Source of the DNA: Poriferisphaera corsica
Lineage (GTDB): Bacteria > Planctomycetota > Phycisphaerae > Phycisphaerales > Phycisphaeraceae
Reading direction: 5' to 3'
DNA: 64,000 bases
NCBI RefSeq assembly: GCF_007747445.1
Contig: NZ_CP036425.1
Coordinates: 620,001-684,000, forward strand
Made by a program: the position numbers and the translations under genes. Position 1 is the stretch's first letter; every line of letters starts with the position of its first letter. This document shows positions 38,859 through 47,823 of the stretch, piece after piece. The notes under the pieces were generated by a model. That model was not told where the DNA came from. It saw nothing but the letters and a program-made list of their open reading frames with translations, and searched no databases.

Positions 38859-39398
38859 TTATCCCGCAAGCTTTAATGCTTCCGCGATCGCTGCCTCATG
38901 TTCTTTATCATTCAAGCCATCATTCAGGTCTTCACTAAAAGAAAACCCATCAAACAGCTTTGCCCCAAGCACTTCAATCGCCGCTATAAATTTATCCGGC
39001 TTCTGGATACCGCATGCCTCAATATAAACATGTGCATGTACTTGTAGAGTTCCCGATGACATCATCAAGGCCAATGGTGTCGCCAGCCCAGTATATTTCG
39101 CGATCTTTCTCAACAATAACAATTCCCTCGTCTTCAATCCCATCTGACGCCCAACCTTATAAAACACCCCCATCGGCTGCGACCGGTTGTCGCGGGATCG
39201 CCACCAGCGAATCACACCAAGCAAACCAAACAACATCAAAACCGCGCCGCCAGCCAGCATGAGCAACCGCATGTCAAGCTTAGTATCAATGCCGTTATCG
39301 CGGATGTTCTTCCCCACTTCGCTCGATAAGACGCGTTCTACCGCTTTTTGTGCAGCTTCGTTTGCTTGTCCTAATATTAATAGTTTGCCGCTCATCAT
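38859..39398 (-). CDS. Hypothetical protein with one membrane segment
   Basis: This 179-residue protein has one clear hydrophobic segment (about residues 44-64) followed by Arg-Trp-Trp-Arg-Ser-Arg, a positive stop for the membrane anchor. The remainder is helical and soluble, with an acidic C-terminus. No family is recognised. Its start overlaps the stop of the HEAT-repeat gene (ATGA), so the two are translationally coupled and likely function together, perhaps as an envelope complex. Nothing more specific is visible. Confidence 0.75.
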   Translation of the reverse strand: MMSGKLLILGQANEAAQKAVERVLSSEVGKNIRDNGIDTKLDMRLLMLAGGAVLMLFGLLGVIRWWRSRDNRSQPMGVFYKVGRQMGLKTRELLLLRKIAKYTGLATPLALMMSSGTLQVHAHVYIEACGIQKPDKFIAAIEVLGAKLFDGFSFSEDLNDGLNDKEHEAAIAEALKLAG

Positions 39399-41338
39399 GA
39401 CGCGCTTTCCTCCGTCACAAAAGCTTCGCTCGCTCCAGCCTCGTCTTCCGTCAATCCCAGTTCACCAGAATCATTCATCATGCGCATCAACTCTCGTACG
39501 ACGCGATCCGCACGCTCTTGAACAATCTGCTCCGGATCACTCACAGACATTTCGACGACATCCTTTGCGACTTCCACCAATCCCAATACTTCAACCAGCC
39601 ATAGCGCGCTGACGCGGTGTGAAGCTCGGTTGTCAATCAACATCCTTCGCAACTCAACCAATGCATCTTCCGGCCGATTTTGCATCAACACACCAATCGC
39701 ATTCGCACGCGATCGGTTCGCATCATCATGTGTAAGCCCCATTAATCGTGCAATCACTTCAGGTGTCTGGATCGCTGCAACTGCTTCAATTGCGTTGGCT
39801 CTCACGCGGTCATCTGTATGGCTCAGTGATGTTTCAATTATCTTGGCCGCCTCGTGACTTTCGACTGTTCCTAAAGCCTTGACCGCACTCGCCCGTACTT
39901 GATTATCCATGTGATAAGTGAGTTGAATCAGTTTGCGCTCAAAGAAATCACCCTGTCCCAGAAGATCTATCATTGAAATAGAGCGCAGCTTAGTCTGTAC
40001 ATCAGATTTGCGTAACATCTCATCCAAATATACATGGAATCGCGGTGAAATCTTAATCAGTGCTCTGCCCGCTGCCATGCGTTTTTTGTGATCCATCTTC
40101 GACCAGTGATCCCAGAGCCGTTTGAATCCCAACGGCCCAAGGTGTCTGCCAGCCAAATGACGCACACTCTCATGTTCAGAATTCACCACACTTGCCAAAA
40201 TTTTAGCAAGCCCCGAATACTTACATCCAATCAGATGCCATAACGCAATCCTCGCCACCTGTTCATCACGATCCATGCTAAACTCAGCGATCGCATCATG
40301 AACCGCCTCGCAAGGGCCGTGTTTTGATTCCTCTTGCGCGATTCGCAGCAAGATTCGCAATCCCATCAAACGCAACCCAGTATCATCCCACCTTGTTAGC
40401 TGCTTTAATTGCTCAACCTTCTCTAACCATCGCATAGGAATCAAGTCTAACCATGTAACCATGCCCCGTCGCTGATGCTCATTCATCCCCTCCATCGCGA
40501 CCCAGCCGGGCCATAACCCCTCGCAGCTCCGCAATAATTCCAGTTTGTCACGCACTCGGCCCATCTCGAGCATTTCCCAATGATCCAGATAATCCTTAAA
40601 CCGTCCTATCGCAATAGCTTGTTTAATACCATCTAACGCAGCATTAGATAATGTGCTGATTCCCATCATCGCAAATGTCGCCCGCCGAACTTCTACATCA
40701 TCCCCCTGGCGTAGCAGACTCTGTATCGGGCCCACCGCCGCATGGCCGCGTACACTCAATACATGCGATGCTTCACTCATCCCTTTGCTGATCAGCCCGC
40801 ACATCGCCACCAACACACCCGGATGCATGTGCGAGTCATACAACACGACCGATTCATCGACGACCTTCTGTAGATATGCCGCGCTCTCGGGCTCGATCGT
40901 CCCACCAATACCATGTCTTGCGCCAACACAATCCTTCGCCAGTTCAACAAATGTGTACGCCGCCGCATCACGCAGGACATCCGTGCCATGTCGCAGCTGC
41001 TCGCCAACCAAATAACTCAACCGTGTTGCCTTTGCCTCACGTACGATATCCAACACATTCGCCGGCCCCTCCGTATTTCGCCTGCTCGCCGCTTGGCGCA
41101 ACGGCGTAAACAGTCGATTCACCATCCCCAGAATCCGCCCCTTCATCACATCCGGCAGCCGATGGTAATACAGAATCATCCCCAGAATCCCCTCCCCGCG
41201 CCGCCGTTTCAAGATCTCATTGCACAGTACCATCAACTCATCGCCGCTCGCCGTCCCCAGCGCAGCAGCCATCGCGCGGTCAACAACCACATCCTCCACA
41301 CCCTGGACCGCTTCCATGACTGCCGTGTTACTCGCCAT
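39395..41338 (-). CDS. HEAT-repeat protein
   Basis: This protein of about 647 residues is built from helical repeats. The clearest HEAT-like units are in the last 250 residues (Val-Arg-Ala-Ser-Ala-Val-Lys-Ala-Leu-Gly and Val-Arg-Ala-Asn-Ala-Ile-Glu-Ala-Val, spaced about 30 residues). It has no enzyme motif and no signal peptide, so a cytosolic scaffold role is inferred. It overlaps the downstream membrane-anchored gene by 4 bases. The ATG at 41338 is preferred. A TTG at 41389 would add 17 residues, and neither start has a strong ribosome site. Confidence 0.75.
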   Translation of the reverse strand: MASNTAVMEAVQGVEDVVVDRAMAAALGTASGDELMVLCNEILKRRRGEGILGMILYYHRLPDVMKGRILGMVNRLFTPLRQAASRRNTEGPANVLDIVREAKATRLSYLVGEQLRHGTDVLRDAAAYTFVELAKDCVGARHGIGGTIEPESAAYLQKVVDESVVLYDSHMHPGVLVAMCGLISKGMSEASHVLSVRGHAAVGPIQSLLRQGDDVEVRRATFAMMGISTLSNAALDGIKQAIAIGRFKDYLDHWEMLEMGRVRDKLELLRSCEGLWPGWVAMEGMNEHQRRGMVTWLDLIPMRWLEKVEQLKQLTRWDDTGLRLMGLRILLRIAQEESKHGPCEAVHDAIAEFSMDRDEQVARIALWHLIGCKYSGLAKILASVVNSEHESVRHLAGRHLGPLGFKRLWDHWSKMDHKKRMAAGRALIKISPRFHVYLDEMLRKSDVQTKLRSISMIDLLGQGDFFERKLIQLTYHMDNQVRASAVKALGTVESHEAAKIIETSLSHTDDRVRANAIEAVAAIQTPEVIARLMGLTHDDANRSRANAIGVLMQNRPEDALVELRRMLIDNRASHRVSALWLVEVLGLVEVAKDVVEMSVSDPEQIVQERADRVVRELMRMMNDSGELGLTEDEAGASEAFVTEESAS

Positions 41339-41389
41339 CCGTGCTTCTCGCTCAGCATGGCCAAGCGATTTTTCCTTCCTCAAAAACAA

Positions 41390-42023
41390 TATCAGCGACC
41401 CGAAAGCCGCCTAAAACCGGTTTAAGCACCCACCTGTCCCGACCTTGCCGAGGCCTTTGCCCCAGTTTTGCACCAAATGTCCCCTGCAGGGCTCTTTTGT
41501 GCCCATTTTGCGTGCATATCAGAGCTGTTTTTCAAGAAAACACCCCAAAAATGACGCCATAAGACATTCTTGACGTAAGCCCCTATCGGCTCCGTCGCAT
41601 CCCAACTCACCCCTCTGTCTTCCCTGTTTTATCGGCCATACCCAGTCCGAAAACCCAAAATCAGCCGCAAAAACAGAACGCTAACACAAAAAACCCTAAA
41701 AAAAGCTGAAAAAGGGGGTTCTCAAGGGAAACCCCATCGCTATAATCGCACTCGTAACATGAGTAAGCGTATCAACAAATTCAGGTTTTAGCTTACTGTC
41801 AGACTTGTCTACTATTGGGCATTGAATCGTGCTTCCGTCTGTTGGCCATGCCAACCCCACCTCGACGGTCACGGATCGCAGTCTTTTTCGATCCAAGCAT
41901 CCTTCAATGACATACGCCCATAGACACTCCGCCTGGCAGTACAGCCATACGAGTGTCGAACCCGACCTGAATATTCAAAATTTGGTTTGCAGAATCCCTA
42001 ACTTATTTACTGAGGGTTTTACT
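41390..42023. other. Intergenic region of about 630 bases with no recognised gene
   Basis: This divergent spacer lies between the HEAT-repeat gene and the DUF2617-like gene. It contains C-rich sequence and a short GGGGTTCTCAAGGGAAACCCC imperfect stem near 41715. The long plus-strand frame from 41829 continues into the DUF2617-like gene but is not used upstream of 42024. No tRNA, promoter pair or structured element was recognised. Confidence 0.4.
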
Positions 42024-42578
42024 ATGAGTGCTAGTCAGAAGACTACCAGCGCGCAGGTTTACCGCCTGATGCTCTACAATCGTCCCATGCACCCCGAGCT
42101 CTTTGATCTCTCCGCTCGCCGTATCGAACGTCACGGTGACTACGAAGTCGAAGCTTGGATCACATCCATCGGACATACCGTACGTTTTCAGTACGATGAC
42201 CAGGTCATGACCGAAGCGGTTATCGATCGCGGCGATCATCTGCCCGAAAAAGGCCTAGTCCACGCCGTCCCATGTATCGGCGAAAAAGACTACGAGCGAG
42301 ATTCGGAAGAAAACGGCATCGGTTTCATGACAACCATCCAAACCGAATCACTGACCGAGAACCTCTTCATGGCTACGCTCCGTGAAATGCAGGACTTCGC
42401 TCACGAAACCGGCGCCCTCTGCCGCGAGTGGACCGCACACAACGGCATACCCTGCCTCACAGTTCTCGATACTCAAAAGTACCGCAAGGAATTCCACTTC
42501 CAGTCATACCACCTACTCGGCGGTTGCTGCAATATCCTGCGTACTCAATCTATCTTCGAGATCAACGAAGATTTCTAA
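42024..42578 (+). CDS. DUF2617-like protein of unknown function
   Basis: This 184-residue soluble protein starts with an Arg-Leu-Met-Leu-Tyr-Asn-Arg-Pro-Met-His-Pro-Glu-Leu-Phe segment (residues 14-27). It keeps Glu-Ala-Trp-Ile, Gly-His-Thr-Val, and a C-terminal Phe-His-x-x-x-Tyr-His-Leu with Leu-Arg-Thr-Gln-Ser-Ile-Phe-Glu. The pattern resembles what I recall of DUF2617 proteins; the family assignment is from memory and only moderately sure. The start has a GAGGG site 7 bases upstream, whereas the frame continues open for 65 codons before it. It is a single gene with its own terminator. Confidence 0.7.
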   Translation: MSASQKTTSAQVYRLMLYNRPMHPELFDLSARRIERHGDYEVEAWITSIGHTVRFQYDDQVMTEAVIDRGDHLPEKGLVHAVPCIGEKDYERDSEENGIGFMTTIQTESLTENLFMATLREMQDFAHETGALCREWTAHNGIPCLTVLDTQKYRKEFHFQSYHLLGGCCNILRTQSIFEINEDF

Positions 42579-42690
42579 TCAGACATTAGCTTAGCCGCAT
42601 GCCGCGACCGCAATATTCTTGCATCGCCGCAGCGCCCAGAGGATTTCTGCAAACATACCCTCGAAAAGCAAATTTTGAATACCAAATAAG

Positions 42691-42724
42691 AAAAACGCTG
42701 CTCTCAATGGGCAGCGTTTTCTTT
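42691..42724. terminator. Bidirectional terminator between DUF2617-like and histidine kinase genes
   Basis: A perfect 10-bp stem (42692-42701 with 42711-42720, 9-base loop) is flanked by an A-run on the left and a T-run on the right. It can serve both converging genes. Confidence 0.9.
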
Positions 42725-42781
42725 GTTTATCAAATTTCAGTACTGATCTAACAATAGAATAGGTGATTTACTTTGAATGTT

Positions 42782-43660
42782 TTAGCTATTTATATCTTCT
42801 CGCGGCAACCGAATCGCAAAATCCGTTCCTCTTCCTGCCTCCGCATGAACTAATAGCTCGCCGCCATGCTCTTCCGCAATCCTCCTCGATGTCGGTAGCC
42901 CCAAGCCAGACCCGCCTCGTTTCGTCGAAAAGTATGGCTCAAACACTCGCTTCATCACTTCATCACCAATCCCCGGCCCGGTATCCGTCACATGTATCGC
43001 TAGCCCTTTTTTACCCGACACTTCTTCATTCTCTGTTCGGATCATCAACTCGCTTGCTCCGCCATGATCTCCGCCCTTCTCCTTGGCTTCCGTCATCGCC
43101 TGAACCGCGTTGATCATCAAATTTAACAACGCCTGCTTCAGCAGCTTTCCGTCAACACTAATCTCACTTGGCTTCGCCAAAAGCTGCGTCCGCAAATGCA
43201 CCCCACATTCCTCCGCTTGCGGCCCAAAAAAATCCACGAGTTCTTCAATCAGTGCATGAACATCTGTCTCTGCCGCTTCTAGCTTCATCCGACCCGCAAA
43301 ACGCAAAAAATCCTCCAAGATGTCTTTCAATCGCTGTGTTTCTCTCCCTAATGCACCAAACACTCGCTGTACCCGCGCAATCTTGTCGTCCGTCTCCATC
43401 CCGCTTGGCAATTCGCCGACCAGATCATCCAAATCTTCATGAAGTAATTGCAAGTTCAAACCAATGGTCGATAGTGGGTTTTTGATCTCATGCGCAAGCC
43501 CGCTTGTCATACGGCCCATTTCCGCCAGCCGCTCGCTACGCCTCACTTGCTTCATCACCTCGCGCGTTTGTTTATTCGCACGCAGCGATAATTGCCGCGC
43601 CACCGCTCCCATTAGCAGCACGCCAAGCACGAATCCAATTGTCAGCCATAGCATTATCAT
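42782..43660 (-). CDS. Membrane-anchored sensor histidine kinase
   Basis: This 292-residue kinase has one N-terminal membrane helix (residues 2-20) directly followed by a linker and the dimerisation/H-box (His57 in Leu-Ala-His-Glu-Ile-Lys-Asn-Pro-Leu-Ser). The ATP-binding domain has the N-box (Leu-Met-Ile-Asn-Ala-Val-Gln-Ala-Met), the G1 box (Asp-Thr-Gly-Pro-Gly-Ile-Gly), an F-box and the G2 box (Gly-Gly-Ser-Gly-Leu-Gly-Leu). It lacks a sensing domain, so it senses through the membrane or a partner. The start at 43660 is preferred to 43741, because the extra N-terminus would overlap a structured element. No response regulator is adjacent. Confidence 0.88.
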   Translation of the reverse strand: MIMLWLTIGFVLGVLLMGAVARQLSLRANKQTREVMKQVRRSERLAEMGRMTSGLAHEIKNPLSTIGLNLQLLHEDLDDLVGELPSGMETDDKIARVQRVFGALGRETQRLKDILEDFLRFAGRMKLEAAETDVHALIEELVDFFGPQAEECGVHLRTQLLAKPSEISVDGKLLKQALLNLMINAVQAMTEAKEKGGDHGGASELMIRTENEEVSGKKGLAIHVTDTGPGIGDEVMKRVFEPYFSTKRGGSGLGLPTSRRIAEEHGGELLVHAEAGRGTDFAIRLPREDINS

Positions 43661-43710
43661 CCCAAAAGCATAACCGCAATCACTCAGACCGTCATGCCCA
43701 TATCCATCGC

Positions 43711-43842
43711 CTCTAGAGCAAGTTGCATCATGACGTGCCACATGTTCAGCGAAACAATCGGAAGCAGGCTCCTGTGATAAGCGTTTTTTACCAAACAGCC
43801 CACTGGTTAACGAGGCAAGTCATTTCGCAAGACGCCCTAGAG
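43711..43842 (-). ncRNA. Candidate structured RNA, copy B, in front of the histidine kinase
   Basis: This is the second copy of the element at 27455-27584, on the minus strand. It shares identical runs of 20 bases (43752-43771) and 24 bases (43713-43736) with copy A. The ends pair well: CTCTAGGGCG with a distal TTGCTCTAGAG, then TTGC with GCAA beyond a 2x2 loop. Unlike copy A it has no terminator after it. It ends about 50 bases before the histidine kinase start and could be a leader element for that gene. A transposable-element origin is also possible. Confidence 0.5.
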
Positions 43843-43861
43843 TCTTCGCGATGAGCGCATA

Positions 43862-43884
43862 ACAAAACCCCTCCAGAGGGGGCT
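43862..43884 (-). terminator. Minus-strand terminator between two structured elements
   Basis: On the minus strand CCCCTC pairs with GAGGGG around a two-base loop and is followed by TTTTGTT. No protein gene ends just upstream. The transcript it stops would be the folded element at 43929-44030, which supports a short separate RNA. It also insulates copy B from upstream transcription. Confidence 0.65.
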
Positions 43885-43928
43885 TCTCATGAATCCACTG
43901 TTAACAATTTAAAAAGAAATGAAAAGTA

Positions 43929-44030
43929 AGCATGCGACAGATTGAAAAACTACCACATACAGGAATATATCCTGTTCGCGAGATCGATAAGCCGCTCTCA
44001 TAGCGGTACATCTTTCACCTGTCGCATGCT
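43929..44030 (-). ncRNA. Candidate folded RNA with a 12-bp closing stem and two inner hairpins
   Basis: The arms 43929-43940 and 44019-44030 (AGCATGCGACAG and its complement) form a perfect 12-bp stem. Inside are two hairpins: 43959-43975 (6-bp stem, 5-base loop) and 43992-44006 (5-bp stem, 5-base loop). A further TGAAA/TTTCA pairing can extend the closing stem. A terminator follows on the minus strand at 43862-43884, so the minus strand is the likely sense. The class is not recognised; ribozyme and common riboswitch cores were not found. Confidence 0.5.
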
Positions 44031-44462
44031 CACACATTCTGCAACATTGCATGGGTGGTGTATTAAGTAAAACGTATGACCACATTGATGCTTCTCGTCT
44101 TTTGGTAAACCAAAAGTCAATCGCCAAGCATGCACTCAAAAATGCTCTCGCTGCATGTCGTTCATGGACAATGACAGCTCTGAAGAAGCAAATTCTCGTA
44201 TCACGCTTCAATGCAGCGTCGTTTTGTCAATACACTGTACCGAAAATCTCTCATCATTGATCTCGCTTCGCTCTCGCCAGTGTTCGCGCTCTCCCGAACA
44301 AATCAATCTCGCAAAGCTCGTCAATCAATCATGATTTTGATATTCAGCACATTAAAGCAATATGCCCCTGATCCCCCGATCATCATTTAGTCAAAACCAC
44401 TTTGCTTCGCGGTTTATCACGACCAAATCACAACCCTAAAGATCAAGCCTCATCCAACATGA

Positions 44463-44687
44463 CTACTGAGCAGCAACCTTTTCTTTTGCTCGCTCAACAG
44501 TCCGAGCCTGCCAGCCTTTATCTGACTCGACCAGCTCATAGTCCACTGCCTCGCCATCCTTCAGCGAACGGAAACCGTCACCCTGAATTTGGCTGTAGTG
44601 AATGAACACGTCTTGACCCTCTGGGCCATGAATAAATCCATAGCCTTTTTTAGGGTCAAACCACTTTACCTGACCACGAGTTGACAT
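44463..44687 (-). CDS. Cold-shock domain protein
   Basis: This 74-residue cold-shock domain protein binds single-stranded RNA or DNA and helps to melt RNA structure. RNP1 is visible as Lys-Gly-Tyr-Gly-Phe-Ile (residues about 14-19) and RNP2 as Asp-Val-Phe-Ile-His-Tyr-Ser (26-32). Trp9-Phe10 and the C-terminal Lys/Arg-rich end match the CspA family. A GAGGAG site lies about 9 bases before the ATG. The long AT-rich upstream region may give a long 5' leader, as in other csp genes, but no cold box was identified. The exact csp paralogue is not determined. Confidence 0.93.
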   Translation of the reverse strand: MSTRGQVKWFDPKKGYGFIHGPEGQDVFIHYSQIQGDGFRSLKDGEAVDYELVESDKGWQARTVERAKEKVAAQ

Positions 44688-45484
44688 AGCATAAGTCTCC
44701 TCATGAAGGTCACAGATCTTCAGCCAGCCGCGGTACTTATACGTTTAAGTTAATGTGCACTCATTGTCGAAATGCCGTCACTACTCGCATGCAAAGATCT
44801 ACTCGTGAAATAGAGAGGAATAATCTGCAACTTGCGACCCTCGGAACAACTTAATCCGTACTCAAGCAGCACCACACCAAGTGAATAATCCGTGCCTCAA
44901 CAAGATGCTGGACTTTGAAATGAACCAGCACATCCCCTTTGAGGGATATCCCCGCGATCATAACATCGGCCGATCGCAATGGCCTGCACAAACCCACGTT
45001 TGCGACTTCTTTGTGTCCAACTTCTACAAACTAAAACGTTCACTCTCTTTCGAAATTTGCAAACGTCTTCGCCGAAAAGCTAAACACTACATGCATTTCA
45101 ACAATCTCACTATACATCCTTTTACATTTTGAAAAAAGAGGAATTTCTTGTTTCTTGCTTAAAGTGCCAATCTACATGGCACTCTTAACCGATATTACTA
45201 TCCTTTTTATGCACATTTTTGCTAACTTTATCGTTTTATCCCCCTTTTTCATCACAACTTGATCATTAAAAAACATTTTGTGATGCAGATTTTTGCTGCT
45301 TTTTAACCGCCCTAAATGAGTTCTATTAAAAATGCAATGACTCTTTTTGTTAATAACGTTGTCTCAGTCTTATTCTTAAATACCCCTACTTTTATTAACT
45401 CTTATGTATGTTCTAGAACGGATGCATGTAAGCTTACACTTAGTATTCATACGTGATGACGCGCCAACTTCTTTTTTGACTCAA
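44688..45484. other. AT-rich region between csp and the pnp terminator
   Basis: This stretch of about 800 bases becomes strongly A/T-rich after 45130. It must hold the csp promoter and 5' leader near its left end. A plus-strand frame at 44881-45132 has no ribosome site and was not accepted. No RNA gene or repeat was recognised in the rest. Confidence 0.4.
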
Positions 45485-45516
45485 TAAAAAAACCACGACG
45501 TCTTTCGACGTCGCGG
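45485..45516 (-). terminator. Terminator of pnp
   Basis: On the minus strand a 10-bp stem (45493-45502 with 45507-45516, one wobble pair) has a GAAA loop and is followed by TTTTTTT. It lies 36 bases after the pnp stop codon. Confidence 0.95.
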
Positions 45517-45552
45517 CATCTAACTTTCAGTTAGTCACTAACTAATCAATGA

Positions 45553-47823
45553 TTAGTCTCTGCGGCCACCACCACGGTTTCCACCGCGATCGCCACCACG
45601 ACCACCGCCGCCACCGCGACGATCACCACCACGGCCACCACCGCCGCCACGACGATCACCGCCGCCATCACGTGACTTGCCGCTGCTCACGACTTCTTCT
45701 TGGACGCCTTCTTCGTCAAGCACTGCCTTGCGGCTAAGCTTCACGCGACCCTGCTCGTCAATGTTAATCACCTTAACACGGACTTCATCGCCAACCTTCA
45801 CAACATCCTCAACGTTGTCAACGAAACCGTTTGACAACTCAGAGATGTGGCAAAGACCGTCTTGGCCAGGAATCACTTCAATAAAGGCACCAAAGTCGCG
45901 AACGCTCGAAACCTTACCGTTATAAAGAGCGCCAACTTTGACCTCTTCGCACAGTTTTTCGATTTCTTCCAAAGCCTTCTCAGCCTTCTCGCCGCCGACC
46001 GAACTGACGATCACAGTGCCGTCTTCTTCGATCTCAATCGTCGCGCCGGTATCAGCTTCCAATGCACGAATCGTCTTGCCGCCAGGGCCGATCAGCTTGC
46101 CGATCTTATCTGGATGAATCTTCGTCGTTAGCAGACGTGGTGCGTGTTCGGAAAGCTCGCCAACCTCAGGCTGTGCTTCTTCGATCTTCTCGATAATCTG
46201 AATACGATTCTTCTTCGCAAGCTCAAACGTCTTCGCGATCTGATCCATATTCAAGCCACGAATCTTAAGGTCAAGCTGGATCGCCGTGATACCTTCACGT
46301 GTACCCGTCACCTTAAAGTCCATGTCGCCAAAGTGATCTTCTTCACCTTGGATGTCTGTCAGGTAAATATCTTCCTGGCCTTCTTCATCAGCTTGGATCA
46401 AACCAATGCTGATACCGCCAATCGCTGCACTCAGTGGTACGCCCGCATTGAGCAATGCCAAACAGCCGCCACAAGCCGAAGCCATGGAGCTAGAACCGTT
46501 GGATTCCATGATGTCCGAGACCAAACGCACCGTGTATGGGAAGTCTTCCGGCTCAGGCATCACAGGCATCAATGCCTTCTGTGCCAGCATGCCGTGACCA
46601 ATCTCGCGGCGGCCAGGGCCCATGATACGCTTCGCTTCACCAACACTGAATGGAGGGAAGTTGTAGTGCAGGTAGAATTTTTCGCTGTACTCTTCGCCGA
46701 GACCATCGATGATCTGCTCTGCTTTGGTTGTACCCAAAACAGCGGTCACCAATGCCTGAGTCTCGCCGCGAGTGAACAGGCCAGAACCGTGAACGCGTGG
46801 CAGAAGGCCCGTTTCACAGTCAATATTACGGAGTTCATCAAACGTACGGCCATCGGTACGTGAGCCGCTGCGGATAATCACGCGTGTGATGTCTTCTTCA
46901 AGGTCGTGGATCGCGTTCTTCGCCATCTTGAAGTCGCTCTTCCACTTGTTGTAGACACCAACGCCAGCATCATCAGCAGGCTCTGGGAAGCTTTCAGCCA
47001 AGAAGTTCTTAGTCGCTTCTTTGACGGCTGCGGAGCGGTCAGCTTTGTCGCCTTCCGTTGTTTTTGCAGCACGAAGCCCGTCGCCGAACTTCGCGACGAT
47101 TTCTTTAACTTCTTCACTGATTGAAGGTTCTGGAATGATCTTCTCTTTACCGCACTTGGCAACTAATTCGTCGATCATCTCCACGACCTGCTTGACGTAG
47201 CCGTAGCCGAATTCAATGGCTGTGAGCATTTCGTCTTCTGGGATTTCATATGAACCGACTTCGATCATGTTCAAGCCGTCTTTGTGACCGCAGAGCAGCA
47301 TGTCTAGGTCGCTGTACTCGTCTTGTGCAACGGTTGGCATGATGACGAGTTCGTCCTCAACGCGGCCGACGCGGACGTTACCGACAGGGCCTTGGAAAGG
47401 AACTGAACTAATGGACAGTGCAGCACTTGCAGCGATGCCCGCGAGTACGTCAGGCTCGTTTTGGCCGTCGTATGCGAGAACCCAGCACTGGATCTGTACT
47501 TCGTCGTGGTAACCCTTGGGGAACAGCGGCCGAATTGGACGGTCGATGTTACGCATCGTGAGGATTTCTTTTTGGTTTGGAGCGCCTTCACGCTTACGGA
47601 AACCGCCTGGGAATTTGCCAGCTGCGGATAGTTTTTCGCGGTAATCGACGGTCAGTGGGAAGAAGTCGATGCCTTCGCGGGGGTCAGCGTGTACAGCTGT
47701 GCCGAGAACGATGGTTTCGCCGTATTGGACGAGGACGGAGCCGTCAGCTTGCTTGGCGATCTTGCCAGTTTCGATGCTGAGCGTTCTTCCGCCGATTTCC
47801 ATTTCTACGCGGTGTAATGCCAT
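45553..47823 (-). CDS. pnp: Polyribonucleotide nucleotidyltransferase (PNPase)
   Basis: This 756-residue phosphorolytic 3'-5' exoribonuclease forms a trimer and acts in RNA decay. It has two RNase PH cores (about 1-230 and 330-560, with Phe-Pro-Gly-Gly-Phe-x-x-Arg-Glu-Gly and Ile-Met-Gly-Pro-Gly-Arg-Arg-Glu-Ile-Gly-His-Gly). A KH domain follows (Ile-Gly-Lys-Leu-Ile-Gly-Pro-Gly-Gly-Lys-Thr-Ile), then an S1 domain. The last 40 residues are an added Arg/Gly-rich RGG tail, an RNA-binding feature not found in E. coli PNPase. The promoter is distant; about 930 bases separate it from the rpsO terminator. Confidence 0.97.
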   Translation of the reverse strand: MALHRVEMEIGGRTLSIETGKIAKQADGSVLVQYGETIVLGTAVHADPREGIDFFPLTVDYREKLSAAGKFPGGFRKREGAPNQKEILTMRNIDRPIRPLFPKGYHDEVQIQCWVLAYDGQNEPDVLAGIAASAALSISSVPFQGPVGNVRVGRVEDELVIMPTVAQDEYSDLDMLLCGHKDGLNMIEVGSYEIPEDEMLTAIEFGYGYVKQVVEMIDELVAKCGKEKIIPEPSISEEVKEIVAKFGDGLRAAKTTEGDKADRSAAVKEATKNFLAESFPEPADDAGVGVYNKWKSDFKMAKNAIHDLEEDITRVIIRSGSRTDGRTFDELRNIDCETGLLPRVHGSGLFTRGETQALVTAVLGTTKAEQIIDGLGEEYSEKFYLHYNFPPFSVGEAKRIMGPGRREIGHGMLAQKALMPVMPEPEDFPYTVRLVSDIMESNGSSSMASACGGCLALLNAGVPLSAAIGGISIGLIQADEEGQEDIYLTDIQGEEDHFGDMDFKVTGTREGITAIQLDLKIRGLNMDQIAKTFELAKKNRIQIIEKIEEAQPEVGELSEHAPRLLTTKIHPDKIGKLIGPGGKTIRALEADTGATIEIEEDGTVIVSSVGGEKAEKALEEIEKLCEEVKVGALYNGKVSSVRDFGAFIEVIPGQDGLCHISELSNGFVDNVEDVVKVGDEVRVKVINIDEQGRVKLSRKAVLDEEGVQEEVVSSGKSRDGGGDRRGGGGGRGGDRRGGGGGRGGDRGGNRGGGRRD

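Noticed and set aside
43711-43842. Copy A/B element as 6S or SRP RNA
   Set aside because: The size is near, but the conserved central bulge of 6S and the SRP loop sequence are not visible.
44051-44260. 69-residue plus-strand frame beside the folded element
   Set aside because: The composition looks protein-like but there is no ribosome site, and no similar protein is recognised. It was left out rather than guessed.
44881-45132. 83-residue plus-strand frame between csp and pnp
   Set aside because: It needs a GTG start, has no ribosome site and lies in AT-rich spacer.
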